This document shows positions 1 through 12,235 of a stretch of DNA of 64,000 nucleotides, in pieces. Made by a program: the position numbers and the translations under genes. The notes beneath the pieces were generated by a model, which was given only the letters and a program-made list of their open reading frames with translations, had not been told where the DNA came from and ran no database searches. The DNA is from Girardinichthys multiradiatus (Eukaryota > Chordata > Actinopteri > Cyprinodontiformes > Goodeidae), in NCBI RefSeq assembly GCF_021462225.1, contig NC_061805.1, positions 27,111,958 through 27,175,957 of the forward strand, written 5' to 3'. Within the stretch, counting starts at the first letter, position 1, and each line of letters begins with the position of its first letter.

Positions 1-3000
1 ATATATCTCTTGGAGAATGGGACCAGGATCAAACAATAGACATGGCATGCTTTGCTTAGCACATCACTGTGCAATAGGAAACAAAACATAGCATAGTATT
101 CATATACAAATGAGCTTGCTATTAATTTTATCTGAGCTTTTTATTGGTAGTTGTGATTAAACTGAATTCCCTGCACTAGCTACATTCTCTGCTTTGTCAT
201 TCATAATCACACACACTAAGGTATCTCCTTGTAGCTGCAGTTTAAAACATGTCCCACAACTGCAATAAAATGCATGGCCATCAACATCCCCAAGATGTCC
301 ATCTACTGTGGATTGGATCTTATGTTTCAAATTTTCATATCAATGCCTGCCAGCAAGTAGACACAAAAATAATGCATTTCCCTGAAAGGATTTTTTTTAT
401 TTAATCTTGCCCCTTCAGCACTTCAAAACAACTTGTCAGTAGCTGTCAGTTTAAATTAGCAGAGCAGCCCTCTATGGCACTGTTTTCTGACTGGTAAATC
501 TGCAGGCTGTCTCCATCAATCACGGAGCAGGACACACACACACACACTCACACACAGAATCATGAACACACTTCCAGATTATTCCACAATGCTGACAAAT
601 GCTGGCATAAACACAGACGCAAAGTGCTTCTGCACTTTAACTCCAGCAATCGAACTTTATAGCAAACAAAGCGTTTGAAAATGATTAGATTATAGTAGTC
701 TGTCTGTTTCTACAAAAGCTGCCCTGCTCGTGTTCTCTTTAAAGGGTCAAAGCAAATAAGTTCTTTTTTTTTATTTTTAATATTATCCCTGGGGAGGTGC
801 AGATTCCAAAAACTCTTCAAGTATGCAGAGCACACACACTAACACAAACATGTAGATTGCAGAGATTCTCCCCAGGTACACCAGCCAATCATTGAGTATT
901 TACACCATGTAGCCTTAAGAATTGAGAATATAGGCTCGGCCTCACTTTTCTAACCAAACAATGCTGATCCGTTATAGCATGCACTGAGGATAGCAGAGTG
1001 TTTAAAAGCAAACGGTAAACATAGATGCTTTGGACCACATGAATTGTCGGGTCTTCTCTCAATTGATCAAGCGGGGCTCAACAGAGGATGATATAGTACT
1101 TGGGGATTCCTACTAGCGATTGTAATTTCAGGGCACAGTTTTATCAGACTAATCTGAATATTCTTTGCAATACAATTTTTTTCATTCTTCAGTTTGTCTT
1201 AAAGATACTTCCCTAATGGGTCTTTCATTTCAATAACCACTGCAAAACAATAACAGAAACAATGTTTAGTAATGAAGTAGTAATTTCCAAAGCAGGATCA
1301 GAAAAAATACAAATTTGTTTTAAGAAATGGGCTTAAAAAAGCCTGTGACTTCAGCTGGCTGTGTATCTGAGCCAATGATGTCACACCAGGCAGACATAAT
1401 CAATATTTGACAGTAAGCTTCAATAGTAAGCAGTAGGTTTCCTGGTGGTCAGCTGGCTTCAGTAAGCTCTGGAGGAAAGAGCATTTTTGAGACATGTGCC
1501 TCTTTTCCACTAGTTCCTACTCTGTGTGGTTCAGTATGGCTCTAACTGCTTTTTGGGCTTTTCCATTGGTAAATGTTATGTGGAATGTTACTATTTTAAT
1601 ACCTATTTTGCTTGTGGTCCAAGCAAGCGGACCTGTGCTGAAGCACTGTCACATATTTGGTAGGAGAGCATGTCACTAGTCACAGCATATTTTAATAACC
1701 AATATCTTTAATCTTCATTAAATTGTTGTACATTGGGTATATTGCAAATATGACTACAATAACAAGCTAGCATTAGATAGCGTTAGCCCCATAGAATTAA
1801 ACCTGCCCAAAATTGCCTCATTAGGGTAGAATGAATAAGACATGAGCATTGTACCAGTAATTCAAGGTGCTACTCTTATAGACCTTTCAGGACAGTGCTG
1901 TGACCTTAGGTAACTTCACTTGGTCAAGATTAGATTCATTTACATTTTACACCCAAGGATATTAGTCAACTGATTACATGAATAAAGTAAGTAACCTTAT
2001 TTTACATTTTTTTATTAACTTTTTTCCAAATGGCACTGGCATTTCCAAGATAACAATTCAAGAATTTATCTGTGGTTCAATGAGATTTGGACAGCACTTT
2101 TATAAATGTATTTGCCACCACAGAATAGAGATGCCACAATCCCATCCTCAATATAAAGCGGTGAAAATACCATCTACGGACTGAAATATTTGCTGTTACA
2201 TTGCATGAGAAAATCATGGATTGTGTATTAAATAGGATACCGATCAACACCAGTCCTGCTTAAAATACATGGTTTGGAAAATATATGGATCTCAGAAAAA
2301 AATTTAAATACAAAAACAAAATGGAGAACGGAGTTGATTTAAAAAGCCCCAATTAAATCATTCTGAAATTTCAAAAAGTAAGGACAGAAACAGGAGAAAA
2401 TAATTCTTATTATGCATTAGAATCATAAAATAATTACAAATTGTCTTATAAAGCAATTATTACTAATATCATTATTATTATATCTTATAAAATAAAAGAC
2501 AAATAGCTAACGGCTATTGTCCTAATAACATCATTATACTGTACATCAAAAGGATGCAAAAGGTGAACATTAAGAATTAGTGTCTGTCCAAAACACAAAT
2601 AATACATTTACTAACATCTGAGGAGAGATATGCTAGTCTGTATGCGGCCTGCTTATTTAGGCATCCTTGCCTCAGAATCCAGTTTATTCTTTCCTGCTTG
2701 GTAAGCCTCATGTACCCTGCACTGCACGTCCCTATTTTCACATTTAGTAGATAGGATTGATACCACAGAATATGTTCAACAGATCAAAATCATGGCCATT
2801 TCATATCTGTAGATAAAATAGCCTGTCTGATGTGATATTCTAAGGCTTGTGTTGCAGTTCCACAACATTTCCCTTCAGTATTATGGCTCCATCACAGCAG
2901 TCTGCACTTTCTGTATCCTACAGAGGCCATTACTGATTGTATGATAATACATAATTTAATCTTTTTACTTCTTTTGAAGTAAAACCAAAATGAATAAAAA

Positions 3001-6000
3001 TAAGTGAAAAGGAATGTGACCTAGTGTATTCTGATACTCGCATCCAAAACAAAGCAGTTGTTTAATTCAAACCAAACCAAAGATTAAAAACCACTTTTTT
3101 CTATGACTACACATAAATATAGGCATACATAAACAAACTATGAGTTTAAAAAGTCAATATGTAAACACCTAAAGATATTTAAGTCAATCATACATTTGGA
3201 TTTACTTTTACCAACTACAGAAAGATGGAACAATGCACAGCACTGTATCATCAGCTTTATAGATCAGCAGTCACAGTTACATAAACAACAAACCTGAGAT
3301 ACAAATAAAAGCTTTCAGATCATATTTTCATTCTGTGATCTACATGTGTTCTTTGTATCCTGCCACCATCTGAAAGATGTTGATATGGAATTGAGGGATA
3401 AAATTAGTCCACCAACATTAAGGAGACTTAACAGCCATGGCACAAAAGGTTAAAACAGAAGGATAAATGAGAATAAAAAGCAAAGACAGCAGCAGCAGCT
3501 CAACAGCCTGGCTCATAAACATCAAATGTCCTCCACCTTAAATCTAATCTGAGAAATATGTTATTTAGCAGAATTTACTGCAAATATCTTGTTGAGGATG
3601 AAGCATAATACCTTTGCTTGTATTTGAAGCTAAGCTATATATGCGTTTCAACAGGGCAAGAGGATTGCAGCACACAAGTAGGACAGATAATGTTGAATAC
3701 AGGAGAAATGCATGATACACATTATATTCATACTACTTAGGTGAAGTTATATATCACCACTGCATCTGAAAACACACAGCTTCATGATTCTTTCAGACTG
3801 ACTTGTTTAATGTGAGTAGCAAAGTCATCCAAAATGATAGCTCTGTGGTTGTGTGCATTTTGTGAAACTAAGATCTGAACTCAAGGCATTCATTGCCCAT
3901 AGATTTAGCACAAAACGGTAGTGAGTGAGAATAATTTACGGGTAGAGCCGTGAATTGGAGTAAGGGAGAAACAATATTTATGAAATAATCTGGCTATGTG
4001 GTTCTCTGACAAATAGAAAAATTAGCATGTTTAAGTCAGTTAGTTCTGTATTGTGTAATTAATTATTAGAGTAAATGGGGAAGAGGGTTTATCATTAAAT
4101 TATTATTAAAGCTACCAAGCATTTTTGAAAACATTTAATGTGTGCTAGTGTGAGCTCAGAACATAACCTCTCGTATGTTGTAATTTGACAGGTATTCAGT
4201 CTAATTTATATACAAATGAAACTGTGATTAGTTTCAAAGAAGGCAAAGGAGAAACTAAAAGAAAGTAAAATTATGTGTTATGTGAATCATGCCAATAAGG
4301 TTTCGAAAGATTACTATAGATCTTGTAAAGGTTTTCTTAAATGTGTTTGAGCATGCCATAAACCAATGGTTAACAAGCTTGTTTGTAACACAAATTACCT
4401 CTGTAAATAATTTTTACATCTGTTGTGTTTTTAAAAACACAAAGATGTTTTCATCTATTTGCTCTGCATGTATGGATAATGATTGCAGTTCAACTATTTT
4501 TTGTTGTTGTTTGTTTTAATGAACGATCCAATTTTACCAGTTTCCACATGGAAAAGTGGAAAAATTCCTAGAAAGAGAATTAGAGATTTCTCACCAACTC
4601 TCATCTCAATATCTAATATGGCTGCCCCATGTTAGAAACCACATAGTAAACTGTTTACTTCAGTACTGACAGTCTTTATCTTATCACAGTGCTGTACAAC
4701 CTCTATTAGTAAACTCTGTAAGTTTCTTTAGTGTTTGAATACATAAAGAACAAACACAAACATTGCTGCCAGTTAATCTTCCACATAGTAGTTAACTTGT
4801 CAAGCACAGCAGTTAACATATCCCACAGGTTTGCACCTTGCAACCGGAACATGGTAAATTGGGTTTGGTATTCCCAGATCCAGGAGGATTTGTTTTTGGT
4901 TCACTGTGGTCCACTTAAGTCTAAACTGGCAGTTCTTGGAATATTTTCTGCTACGCTTATTTCTGAGGTGTTTCTGTTTATTTGTAGAGATAATGTTTTG
5001 CGTAAACATCTCATCCTTTTGGTTGTGTCTTGTTAGCTCTTTATCAAGTGTTGATTAGCTTTGTATTTACTTTTAAAATGATTTGTACTCAGTGGTACTC
5101 AAAAAAAAATTGTATCAGCCACTTACAAGGTTAATGTGAAACTAATTGAGTACCACTAAGGAGTTTGAGAATCATGGCCATAGGCATTTCATTAAGACCT
5201 CAGAAAATTGAGGCAAAATATGCATAGCCTGTGGTGTAGCGGCAGAGAGGGTAAATTAATCATTTATTATGAAATCAGATGTACTGCTTATATACAATCA
5301 AAATTGGTTATTATGCAGAGGGAAAAATACTATGTTATATTATTAACCACTTTTAGATTTGTTTAATCAACGTAAAACCAAATGAATGAGACATCATGTC
5401 TCAAGATTTGTTATGATCGGACCACAGAAGACAACTAAATGTGAAATGTTTTTCTTCATTGAGCAAAGGCACAGACTGCTAATATGATTCCATTTAAACC
5501 TTCATGCTGTGCTTCACTAATCAGCGTAATAGAGAATGTCAGAATGACAGATTTATAGAAGGAAGAAACAAAACAATTATATATCTGCGACAATTTTTTC
5601 CCCTGATAATTTAATTCTGTTTTAGTATGAAGCATTCCAAGTCCAAGTAAAGATACTGTTTGAACCTGTCTTCCCGAAGGTAAGACATTACCACAATAAT
5701 AATAGAAGTAAAGTGCAAACATGGTTTTCCAATTAATTGCTTGTTTATTTTCTTAAAAGCCATAATAGGCAATAATCTGAAGTGCAACGCTTCATCAAAT
5801 ATGGAGCCATTAAGAGACCTTGACATTCACATTCTCCCATATTTTGGCTCTTGCACTGAGTCGTGTTCAAGTCCTTTACCAAACACATACAGATATTCAT
5901 AAACACCATTAAAAACATTCCTACATATTTTACATAATGTAACTTTCACTAATGTAATGAGAGCATTAGACATATTTCCCTCTTCATTTTGAAATTATCT

Positions 6001-6493
6001 CATACTTGATTGCAAATGGAGCCAGCACGACACTCAGTTAGGAAGGAGGTGATCCATTGGAGCCCTTACAGTAATAACTGCACCTGCTGAGGTTGCAGTC
6101 TGGCGGCATGGTTTTATGCCGCACCGTGACATTAAAGATTAATGTAGACAAACAAGGAATTCCTTGAGATTTGAGGTGCACAGCACAATTGCTGAGAGGG
6201 AATGAGTAAATGACCTTTGTGTAGGAGCTGCAAAAATTACTATGCTTCCTTGTTCAGGAAGATAATGAATAAAGAAATAAATTTAGATGCAGTGTTGATC
6301 GACAAGACCGTATGGACTCTTTGTCAGCCTAACAAGGTAAAAAACTGGGATCAACTTGAATGCTTGAAACATTTAAATCAGTTTGGCTTTGTTAATCGAA
6401 CAAAATCACAACATAAGTCACATAAGGGCAATCATTATCGTAAGGTCAAGATCTTACTCCCTACAGGAGAAAAAGCAAACAATTTGCTTAGGG
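1..6493. other. grid1: Intronic DNA, first 6.5 kb, nothing strong recognised
   Basis: Downstream intron of the receptor gene as read on the minus strand. It is AT-rich with a short (CA)n tract near 535-556. I searched for an exon carrying M4 or the cytoplasmic tail and saw none. The small open frames here have no recognisable motifs. A moderately G+C-balanced stretch at about 6000-6150 could be conserved non-coding DNA, but only an alignment could show it. Confidence 0.5.
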
Positions 6494-6945
6494 CAGGGGT
6501 ATACAACCTGTGGCTCCTTCCACAATGGCTCTTACAAACATTGGGAAAAAATCATAAAGAACAAAATAATGTTTTTAAATATAAATATAATAAATCCAGA
6601 GTTTGCATTTGTAGAAAATGCTGGTTTTCTTGTCAGTAGGTTTGAAACTGTGCTTTTTTTAAACAGTTTTCCACAAGTAACATCTTATAGAAGAAAATGT
6701 TTCCATTCTCCTTTTGCAAAAGCTTTATATTTTTCTTAATTTTAAAACGTAATAATAGAAAGAAATTGTGGTTCTTTAAAAATAACACATTTCCTATAGT
6801 AGATATCAATCAAAAACTAAAAATGGTTATTTAAAAAAAAAAAAAAAGGTCATGTAACTCTGAGCCGTTCTGCTCTAAGTAAGTTTTATCAAGGTCGACT
6901 GAGGGCTGAAATGACTCTTTGGACTGAAAAGGTTGGAGACCCCAG
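6494..6945. mobile_element. Non-autonomous hAT-like element (MITE)
   Basis: The left end reads caggggtatacaacctg and the right end, on the other strand, reads ctggggtctccaacctttt. These are imperfect terminal inverted repeats of the CAGGGGT type typical of hAT elements. Inside are a ggctcc-type segment and, near the right end, ccgttctgctctaa and ctgagggctgaaatgactc, which I recall from a common fish repeat. There is an A-rich tract at 6832-6847. No transposase is encoded. The flanking 8-bp duplication is not convincing, so the exact ends are provisional. Confidence 0.6.
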
Positions 6946-7443
6946 CCTATGAGCAAATAGTTGTGACAATCTATTGTTGCTTTATTTCTGAAGCGAAGTT
7001 GTCACATTTAATCTAGCTCAGTGTTAAGTACTGGTACTCACAAATTGCTTAAAAGTGGGTTTATTGTTTCTTGGAAGCCAGTTGTACAACTTATTCTGCT
7101 TCTTTAATTAGTATCTGACCTACAGTACAAAACAGAACCTGAGAGAAGATGGATGGATGGATGGGAATTACACAACTGCATAAGGAATTAAGTCTGGAAG
7201 TGCAAATATTTGGCATACTCTCTTTTTTTCTGTACCTTAACATAAAAAAAATATAAAATCAAATCTACACTTTTCCAGAGTGCATAGAATCCATGGCCAA
7301 GTTTCTTGACTGAAATGAATGATTGGAATAAAGGGTAGGACACAATAGACCCGAATCAATGTATATTTAATAAATTTACTTTAATAACACGGAAAGATGG
7401 AAATAGATTTTGCTGGGATGTTGTTTACTGTTATGATTCTTAC
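6946..7443. other. grid1: Intron just downstream of exon B
   Basis: AT-rich intronic sequence with a short (GGAT)n run near 7150. Apart from the exon B donor at its right edge nothing is recognised. Confidence 0.5.
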
Positions 7444-7610
7444 CTTTGGGAGAAAATGTCCCTGTAGGGGCTGCCGTGCTGCATGGCGATACCATATCCA
7501 CGGTCTGGCGCGTTGCTGCTTACAGTGTAGAAGGAACAATCCTCATCATTATTGGAGACATACTCGAGCACTGCTGCATCCCACACAAAGCCAAAGCGAC
7601 CATATTTCAC
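7444..7610 (-). CDS. grid1: Delta ionotropic glutamate receptor (GluD1-like), internal coding exon B, end of S2 ligand-binding lobe
   Basis: Next coding exon of the same receptor. On the minus strand an AG acceptor precedes GTGAAATATGG and a consensus GT donor (gtaagaatc) follows CAAAG. The length is 167 nt: 55 codons plus two bases. Exon A ends on a whole codon, so the junction reads GIRK|VKYGRF and the phase is compatible. Visible blocks are [20 protein letters not shown] and [18 protein letters not shown]. The aspartate in VWDAAV corresponds to the conserved ligand-contacting aspartate of delta receptors. The exon ends just before the expected ILELQ segment leading to M4, which must lie left of the window. 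Departures from the mammalian consensus as I recall it include SNAPDRGYG where mammals have a form of TVADRGYG. The plus-strand frames across this stretch are shadows. Confidence 0.9.
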
Positions 7611-8470
7611 CTTAATGAAAGGAAAACAGAAAAATATATTGAATACATGATTCCAATGTTCAAAAAGTTGTGTTTTTACTTTATCATACAGCTAGAATCC
7701 TACAGAGTATCTGAATTAGTCTGATAGTCAAGGCTGGCTTTCCTAGTTTAAAAATTAACTCATTTAAAGTTTTTGTTTTTTTTGTCATGGTTATACTCAT
7801 TAAGCAAGGAGAATTTTGTTAGTACTAATTTACCCCAGTAAAAGAGACTTACTAACTGCATTCTATCAGCGATTTTGTTTTGTCCAATAAAGTAAAATTG
7901 CAGCCCGAATGCACTTTTATGTGCTGTGGACTAGTGCATTTAACAGCAAAGCAACTTTTCTGTTCAATATTCTCTCAACTTTAAATATATGTGATCTAAA
8001 CAGCCTTTTTATAACTTGTTTATCACACACTATGGAAATCTCTAAAGTGTGAGATTGTTGTTGAGAAAACCGACTTAAAATGAGAATCCTAGTGTAGTTC
8101 GTGGGAACTTCACATCCTGTCGGTAGCATTCAATAGAACTTTAATTTTCCCAAAAAACCCCCCAAAAAATAAGGAGCTGTGATATTCCCATTAAAACATC
8201 TTTTGATACTTCAAACAGTGATAAATACAGCAGCCAGATGCAGAAAGATACACACAGACTCAGACATACACACACATTTTCATAATACATTATTTTGGAC
8301 CTGGTGTGTCATTAACTTTAATTTTGCTTAATAAAATGTTCAAACCCGTCTGTGTTTTAGAACCTGTGTGTTACCTCACTTGGCTCATGCATAACGACTA
8401 ATGTCTCAAGGCTGACAAGGCCTTCTGATTGGGTAATTTCAAAGCCTTTAGACTGCTGCAGTGTGCGTGC
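7611..8470. other. grid1: Intronic DNA, no feature recognised
   Basis: Begins with the exon B acceptor (ttaag on the minus strand). It is otherwise AT-rich with a homopolymer-rich patch near 8150. A (TG)n tract follows at about 8470-8490. Confidence 0.4.
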
Positions 8471-8509
8471 ATGTGTGTGTGTGTGTTTGTGAGGGTGTGT
8501 TCATTCCTT

Positions 8510-8945
8510 TAGCGTTACTTTGATACTTTTTCTTGTATTTGGTTTATGGTCCCTGTTCTGTTACATCTGTGAGATTTTCCTTTGCTTAGATTGTTTCCTT
8601 GAATCTTTTTTCAGTTCATTCATGTTTTAGTTACCTCTCCCTGATATCTTGCAATTATGTCACTCAGTCCACATCCACCATGTCAATCAGTCTCCCTGTC
8701 ACACCGGTGTGACACAGAATTCTCTTCAGCTCTGCTTGTTCCTTCCTGGTTTATACTGCATGTCATGCCAAAGCCTGTCCATGACTGCTGGTTTCATGCT
8801 GTGACTGTTATGTTGAAGCCGAGTCTGTCCACGTCCATGTCGGCTAGTCTTTGCCTTTTGTCTTGCTGTAAGTTTTTCTTTTTGATTTATTAAAATCTTC
8901 TCTATTTGCCGTTTGCTGCTGCCACCACCTTCTTGACACGTGTCT
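8510..8945 (+). repeat. T-rich dispersed repeat, copy 1
   Basis: Pyrimidine-rich block with recurring cctg/gtcc words. It ends with ttattaaaatctt, a gctgctgcc segment and gacac. The same layout recurs at 51590-52150 and 62785-63390: a T-rich body, then an attaaa tail, then a ctgcc/ctgac end. I recall this as a common fish dispersed repeat but cannot name the family. Boundaries are approximate. Confidence 0.4.
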
Positions 8946-9416
8946 GTGTATTTGGAGATATGTGTATGTGTGCATGTCTTTAGCATTTCAGTGCAGGATA
9001 TGGGAAGAGCACTTCTACTGGTTTTGAAAAATAACTTTTTGCCTTCTCAGTATTGCTCTTGAATTGAAAAGAATATCTGATTTTGCAACACAGAAATGAG
9101 TGAAAATATATTGTAATTGACTAATATTAATCATAAGGAACACTTCTGTTGCTACATTTATTTGACATGGCTTAAATAAGTCATGATAAGTTGTATATGT
9201 AGTGATTTTTTAAATCAGAGATGCTGATATAACTTAAAGCTTTGATAATCTAAGGCATATTGTAATTATACTTTCAGAGACATCATGAATTGTATTAATA
9301 GGAATTAAACAAAAAAAAATTACCTTGTTGTTAAAGTACCCTCATGATGCCCAATGAGGTTATCGGTAAGAATAAACATTATTATTGTTATTTTTTTGTT
9401 ATGTTTTATTATATTA

Positions 9417-9418
<2 letters not shown>

Positions 9419-9452
<34 letters not shown>
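9419..9452. repeat. (TA)n microsatellite
   Basis: An uninterrupted TA run lies directly against the left end of a Tc1-like element whose outer inverted repeat is missing. The run has probably replaced that end. Confidence 0.9.
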
Positions 9453-9455
<3 letters not shown>

Positions 9456-10973
9456 GAAAGTGAAACCCACATTTTATATAGAACATAGAACATTAAACAT
9501 AGAGTGATATATTCCAAGCCTTTGTTCCTTGTAATTTTGATAATTATGACGTACAGGTAACAAAAACACAAAATTCTGTGTTTCAGAAAATTAAAATACT
9601 GTGAAAAAGTTCATTAATTGAACACTCATGGTGTCAAACCCTAATCAGCTAATTAACTCATAACACCTGCAAAGGTTTCTTGAGACTTTAAACGGTCTCT
9701 CACACTGGGTCATAGGCTACACAATCGTGGAAGACTGCTGACTTGACAGATGTCCTAAAGACAGTCATCAAGACCCTTCACAAGAAGGGTAAGCCACAAA
9801 AGGTCATTGCTGAAGAAGCTGGTTGTTCACAGAGTTCTGTCTCCAAGCCAATTAAAATAAAATTGAGTGGAAAGAAGAAGTAAGGTAAGAAAAGGTGCAC
9901 CAGCAACAGGATGATCTGCAGCCTTGAGAGGATTATGAAGCGAAATCCGTTCATAAATTTGGGGAAGCTTCACAAGGAGAGAACCGAGGATGGAGTTGAT
10001 GTATCAAGAGCCTCCACACACAGACAAATACCAGACAAGGGATACTAATGTCGCATTCCTTGTGTCAAGCCACTCCTGAACCAGACACAATGTTAGAAAT
10101 GTATGTTGCTCAACAGTACAAAGTCCTCTTTCCAGATTAAAGTAAATTCTGCATTTCATTTGGAAATCAAGGTCCCGGAGTCTGGAGAAAGAGTGGAGAG
10201 GCACAGAATCCACATTGTTTGAAGTCCAGTGTGAATTTTCCACAGTCAGTGATTGTTTGGGGTGCAATGTCATCTGCTGGTGTTGGTCCACTGTGTTTTC
10301 TGAAGTCCACAGTCAATGCAGCCATCTATCAGGAAATACTAGAGCAGTTCATGCTTCCCTCTGCTGACAAGCTGCATGGCGATGCTGATTTTATTTTCCA
10401 CCAGGACTTGGCACCTGCCCACACTGTCAAAGGTACCAAAAGCTGGTTCAATAACAATGGTGTTCCTGTTCTTGATTGGCTACCAAACTCCCCTGACCTG
10501 AACCCCATAGAAAATCTATGGGCTGTTGTCAAGAGGAAGATTAGAGACACCAGACCCAAAAAGGCAGATGTCCTGAGGCAGCTATCAAAATAATCTGGGC
10601 TTCCATTACACCTGTGCAGTGCCATAGGCTGATCACCTCTATGCCACTGTGCATTGATGCAGTAATTAATGTAAGAGGAGACCCAACTAAGTATTGAGTG
10701 CACTGAAATGGACATACTTTTCAGAAGCCTGACATTTGTGCCTAAAACATAACTTTTTGATTGGTCTAATGTGATATTCTAATTTTCTGAGACACTGAAT
10801 TTTGGGTTTTCTTTACCTGTAAGCCATGATCTTTAAAATTACAAAGAATAAAAGCTTATATTTTACTCTATGTGGAATGAATCACTATAAAATAGCAGTT
10901 TCCATTTCTGAAATGCCTGGCAAAAAATCTTGCACTTTTACAGAATATTCAAATTTTTTTTAAATGTACCTGT
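9453..10973 (+). mobile_element. Tc1-like DNA transposon (DD34E), left end lost, inactive
   Basis: Long terminal inverted repeats face each other. On the left are cagaaagtgaaac, ttgtaattttgataatta and gtttcagaaaattaaaa; the right side carries their complements up to acctgtg at about 10973. The outermost part of the left repeat is missing and (TA)n sits there. Between the repeats is a decayed plus-strand transposase. The overall layout matches a common fish Tc1-like family with repeats of around 200 bp. The stretch 10780-10973 is repeat only. Confidence 0.85.
9726..10697 (+). pseudogene. Tc1-like transposase pseudogene, DD34E
   Basis: Would be a cut-and-paste transposase. The best-preserved part is the open frame 10219-10593, with VIVWGAMSSAGVGPLCFL, FHQDLAPAHT and DWLPNSPDLNPIENLW. 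The catalytic aspartate of QDLAPAHT and the glutamate of PIENLW are separated by 34 residues, the DD34E spacing. The upstream half (from about 9726, with words matching GKTADLT and GCSQSSVSK-like segments) is broken by stops and frameshifts. A block is missing near 10085-10140, where the first catalytic aspartate (SDES motif) should lie. The normal start codon is eroded. The stop at 10695-10697 follows the usual TKY ending, but the frame into it is broken. Confidence 0.85.
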
Positions 10974-11089
10974 GCTCAGTGGCAACCACAGTTCAATATA
11001 AGGTATATCTGTGTATCTGTTAGCACCTGAATTTAAACACTTGTGGATGTATGTGTGAGCGCACCTGTGTTTCCCCATAAAAACATCCA

Positions 11090-12235
11090 ATAGCAGATAT
11101 GAGGACCCACAGACCTGCCCCTTAGGACCCGAGACAAATACACAGAAGATCTGAGACACAGACAACCAAAGGCTCTCCCAGAGCACTGCAGGCACTACAC
11201 CCCCCCAAGGAGCCCAGGTCCTGCCATGTAGCCACCGAGAGTAAGTTGGTACACACCACAGCCCCCAGTCACCGAGAACCACCAACACACCAGCGGGCAG
11301 AGAGACCAGCCACCGGCACAGAGTGAGTCGCAGAGGAGATAGGACCCACATCTGAAAGGGGCTATTTCCTCCCCTGCCCGGTCCCTGGCCCCCAGCGACA
11401 CCTGTCCCCATCCAGAGAAGGGACCACAAACAAAAGAGGGGTCCACCTGGTCCAAACAAGCTTGCCAACCAGAGCCGTCCCAGGATTAAACAGTCCCAAC
11501 CCCACAGTTAATTCCGATTTCAATGCCATGAACCTCCCACCCCAATGAGTTCCAACATGAACTTGCACACAGGGCAAGCTCTGCACAAAGCACCGCTCTA
11601 AGCAACCCTGCCACATTCCGCCTCCAACCACACAGCTTGTTGCGATTGCAAGGGAAGGGCCTCGCGCAACGACATTCGAGCCTCTGCCCTTAAGCAGACA
11701 TCACCGTGCCCCGTTTTCGGAACGGACCCCCCAATCCCACACCAAGACGGACCACGTCCGGCTCCCGCACCCAGGGCTGACAGCCTCCACCATGTCCCTG
11801 CAACCACAGAAACACACCACATCTCTGCCACTGCAATGACAGCCCAGGGAGAAACACCAACCAGCTCAGCTTGACCGTCACACTTCAGCCAATCCAACTG
11901 CCGGCGACCACACATCCAAAAAAGGACAAAACCCTTCACCCCACATGCCGTAAACCCTCCACACGCCACCCTCCAGCGTGCAGCTGTTGCCACATGCCGC
12001 CCCAACAGGGACGCCCTCAGAGCTTGAAATTCCCTGTGGAGAACCTCCACCAGGGCAGGATGATCATCCAGGCTGGCTAGATAGAGTCAATAGAGTCCAA
12101 GACATCAGCTTAGCTTTTCTCTGGAGATATAGTGGAAATGCTGGCCAAGCCCTCTGAATGGATGCGTTTTAGATGTTGTTGTGGTCATGGATGCAGATTC
12201 TCTACGGTTTGGGGGATTTTAGGGTTAAGGTAACA
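11090..12235. other. C-rich/G-rich block of unknown origin
   Basis: Strikingly C-rich on the plus strand, between AT-rich flanks, with many accacc, cccagc and cacacc words. The minus strand has overlapping open frames (for example 11598-12050 and 10938-11468) rich in Gly, Trp, Val and Cys, as expected from strand composition alone. I recognise no domain. It could be the untranslated or ORF1 region of a retroelement, or an old satellite-like insertion. No terminal repeats or target duplication were found, so the boundaries are compositional. Confidence 0.45.

Noticed and set aside
6217..6639. 140-codon plus-strand open frame
   Set aside because: It runs into the hAT-like element and shows no domain. 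It is not on the gene strand and has no splice support.
11598..12050. 150-codon minus-strand open frame in the C-rich block
   Set aside because: Its Gly/Trp/Val/Cys-rich composition follows from strand bias. Other overlapping frames in the same block are equally open, and no motif is seen.
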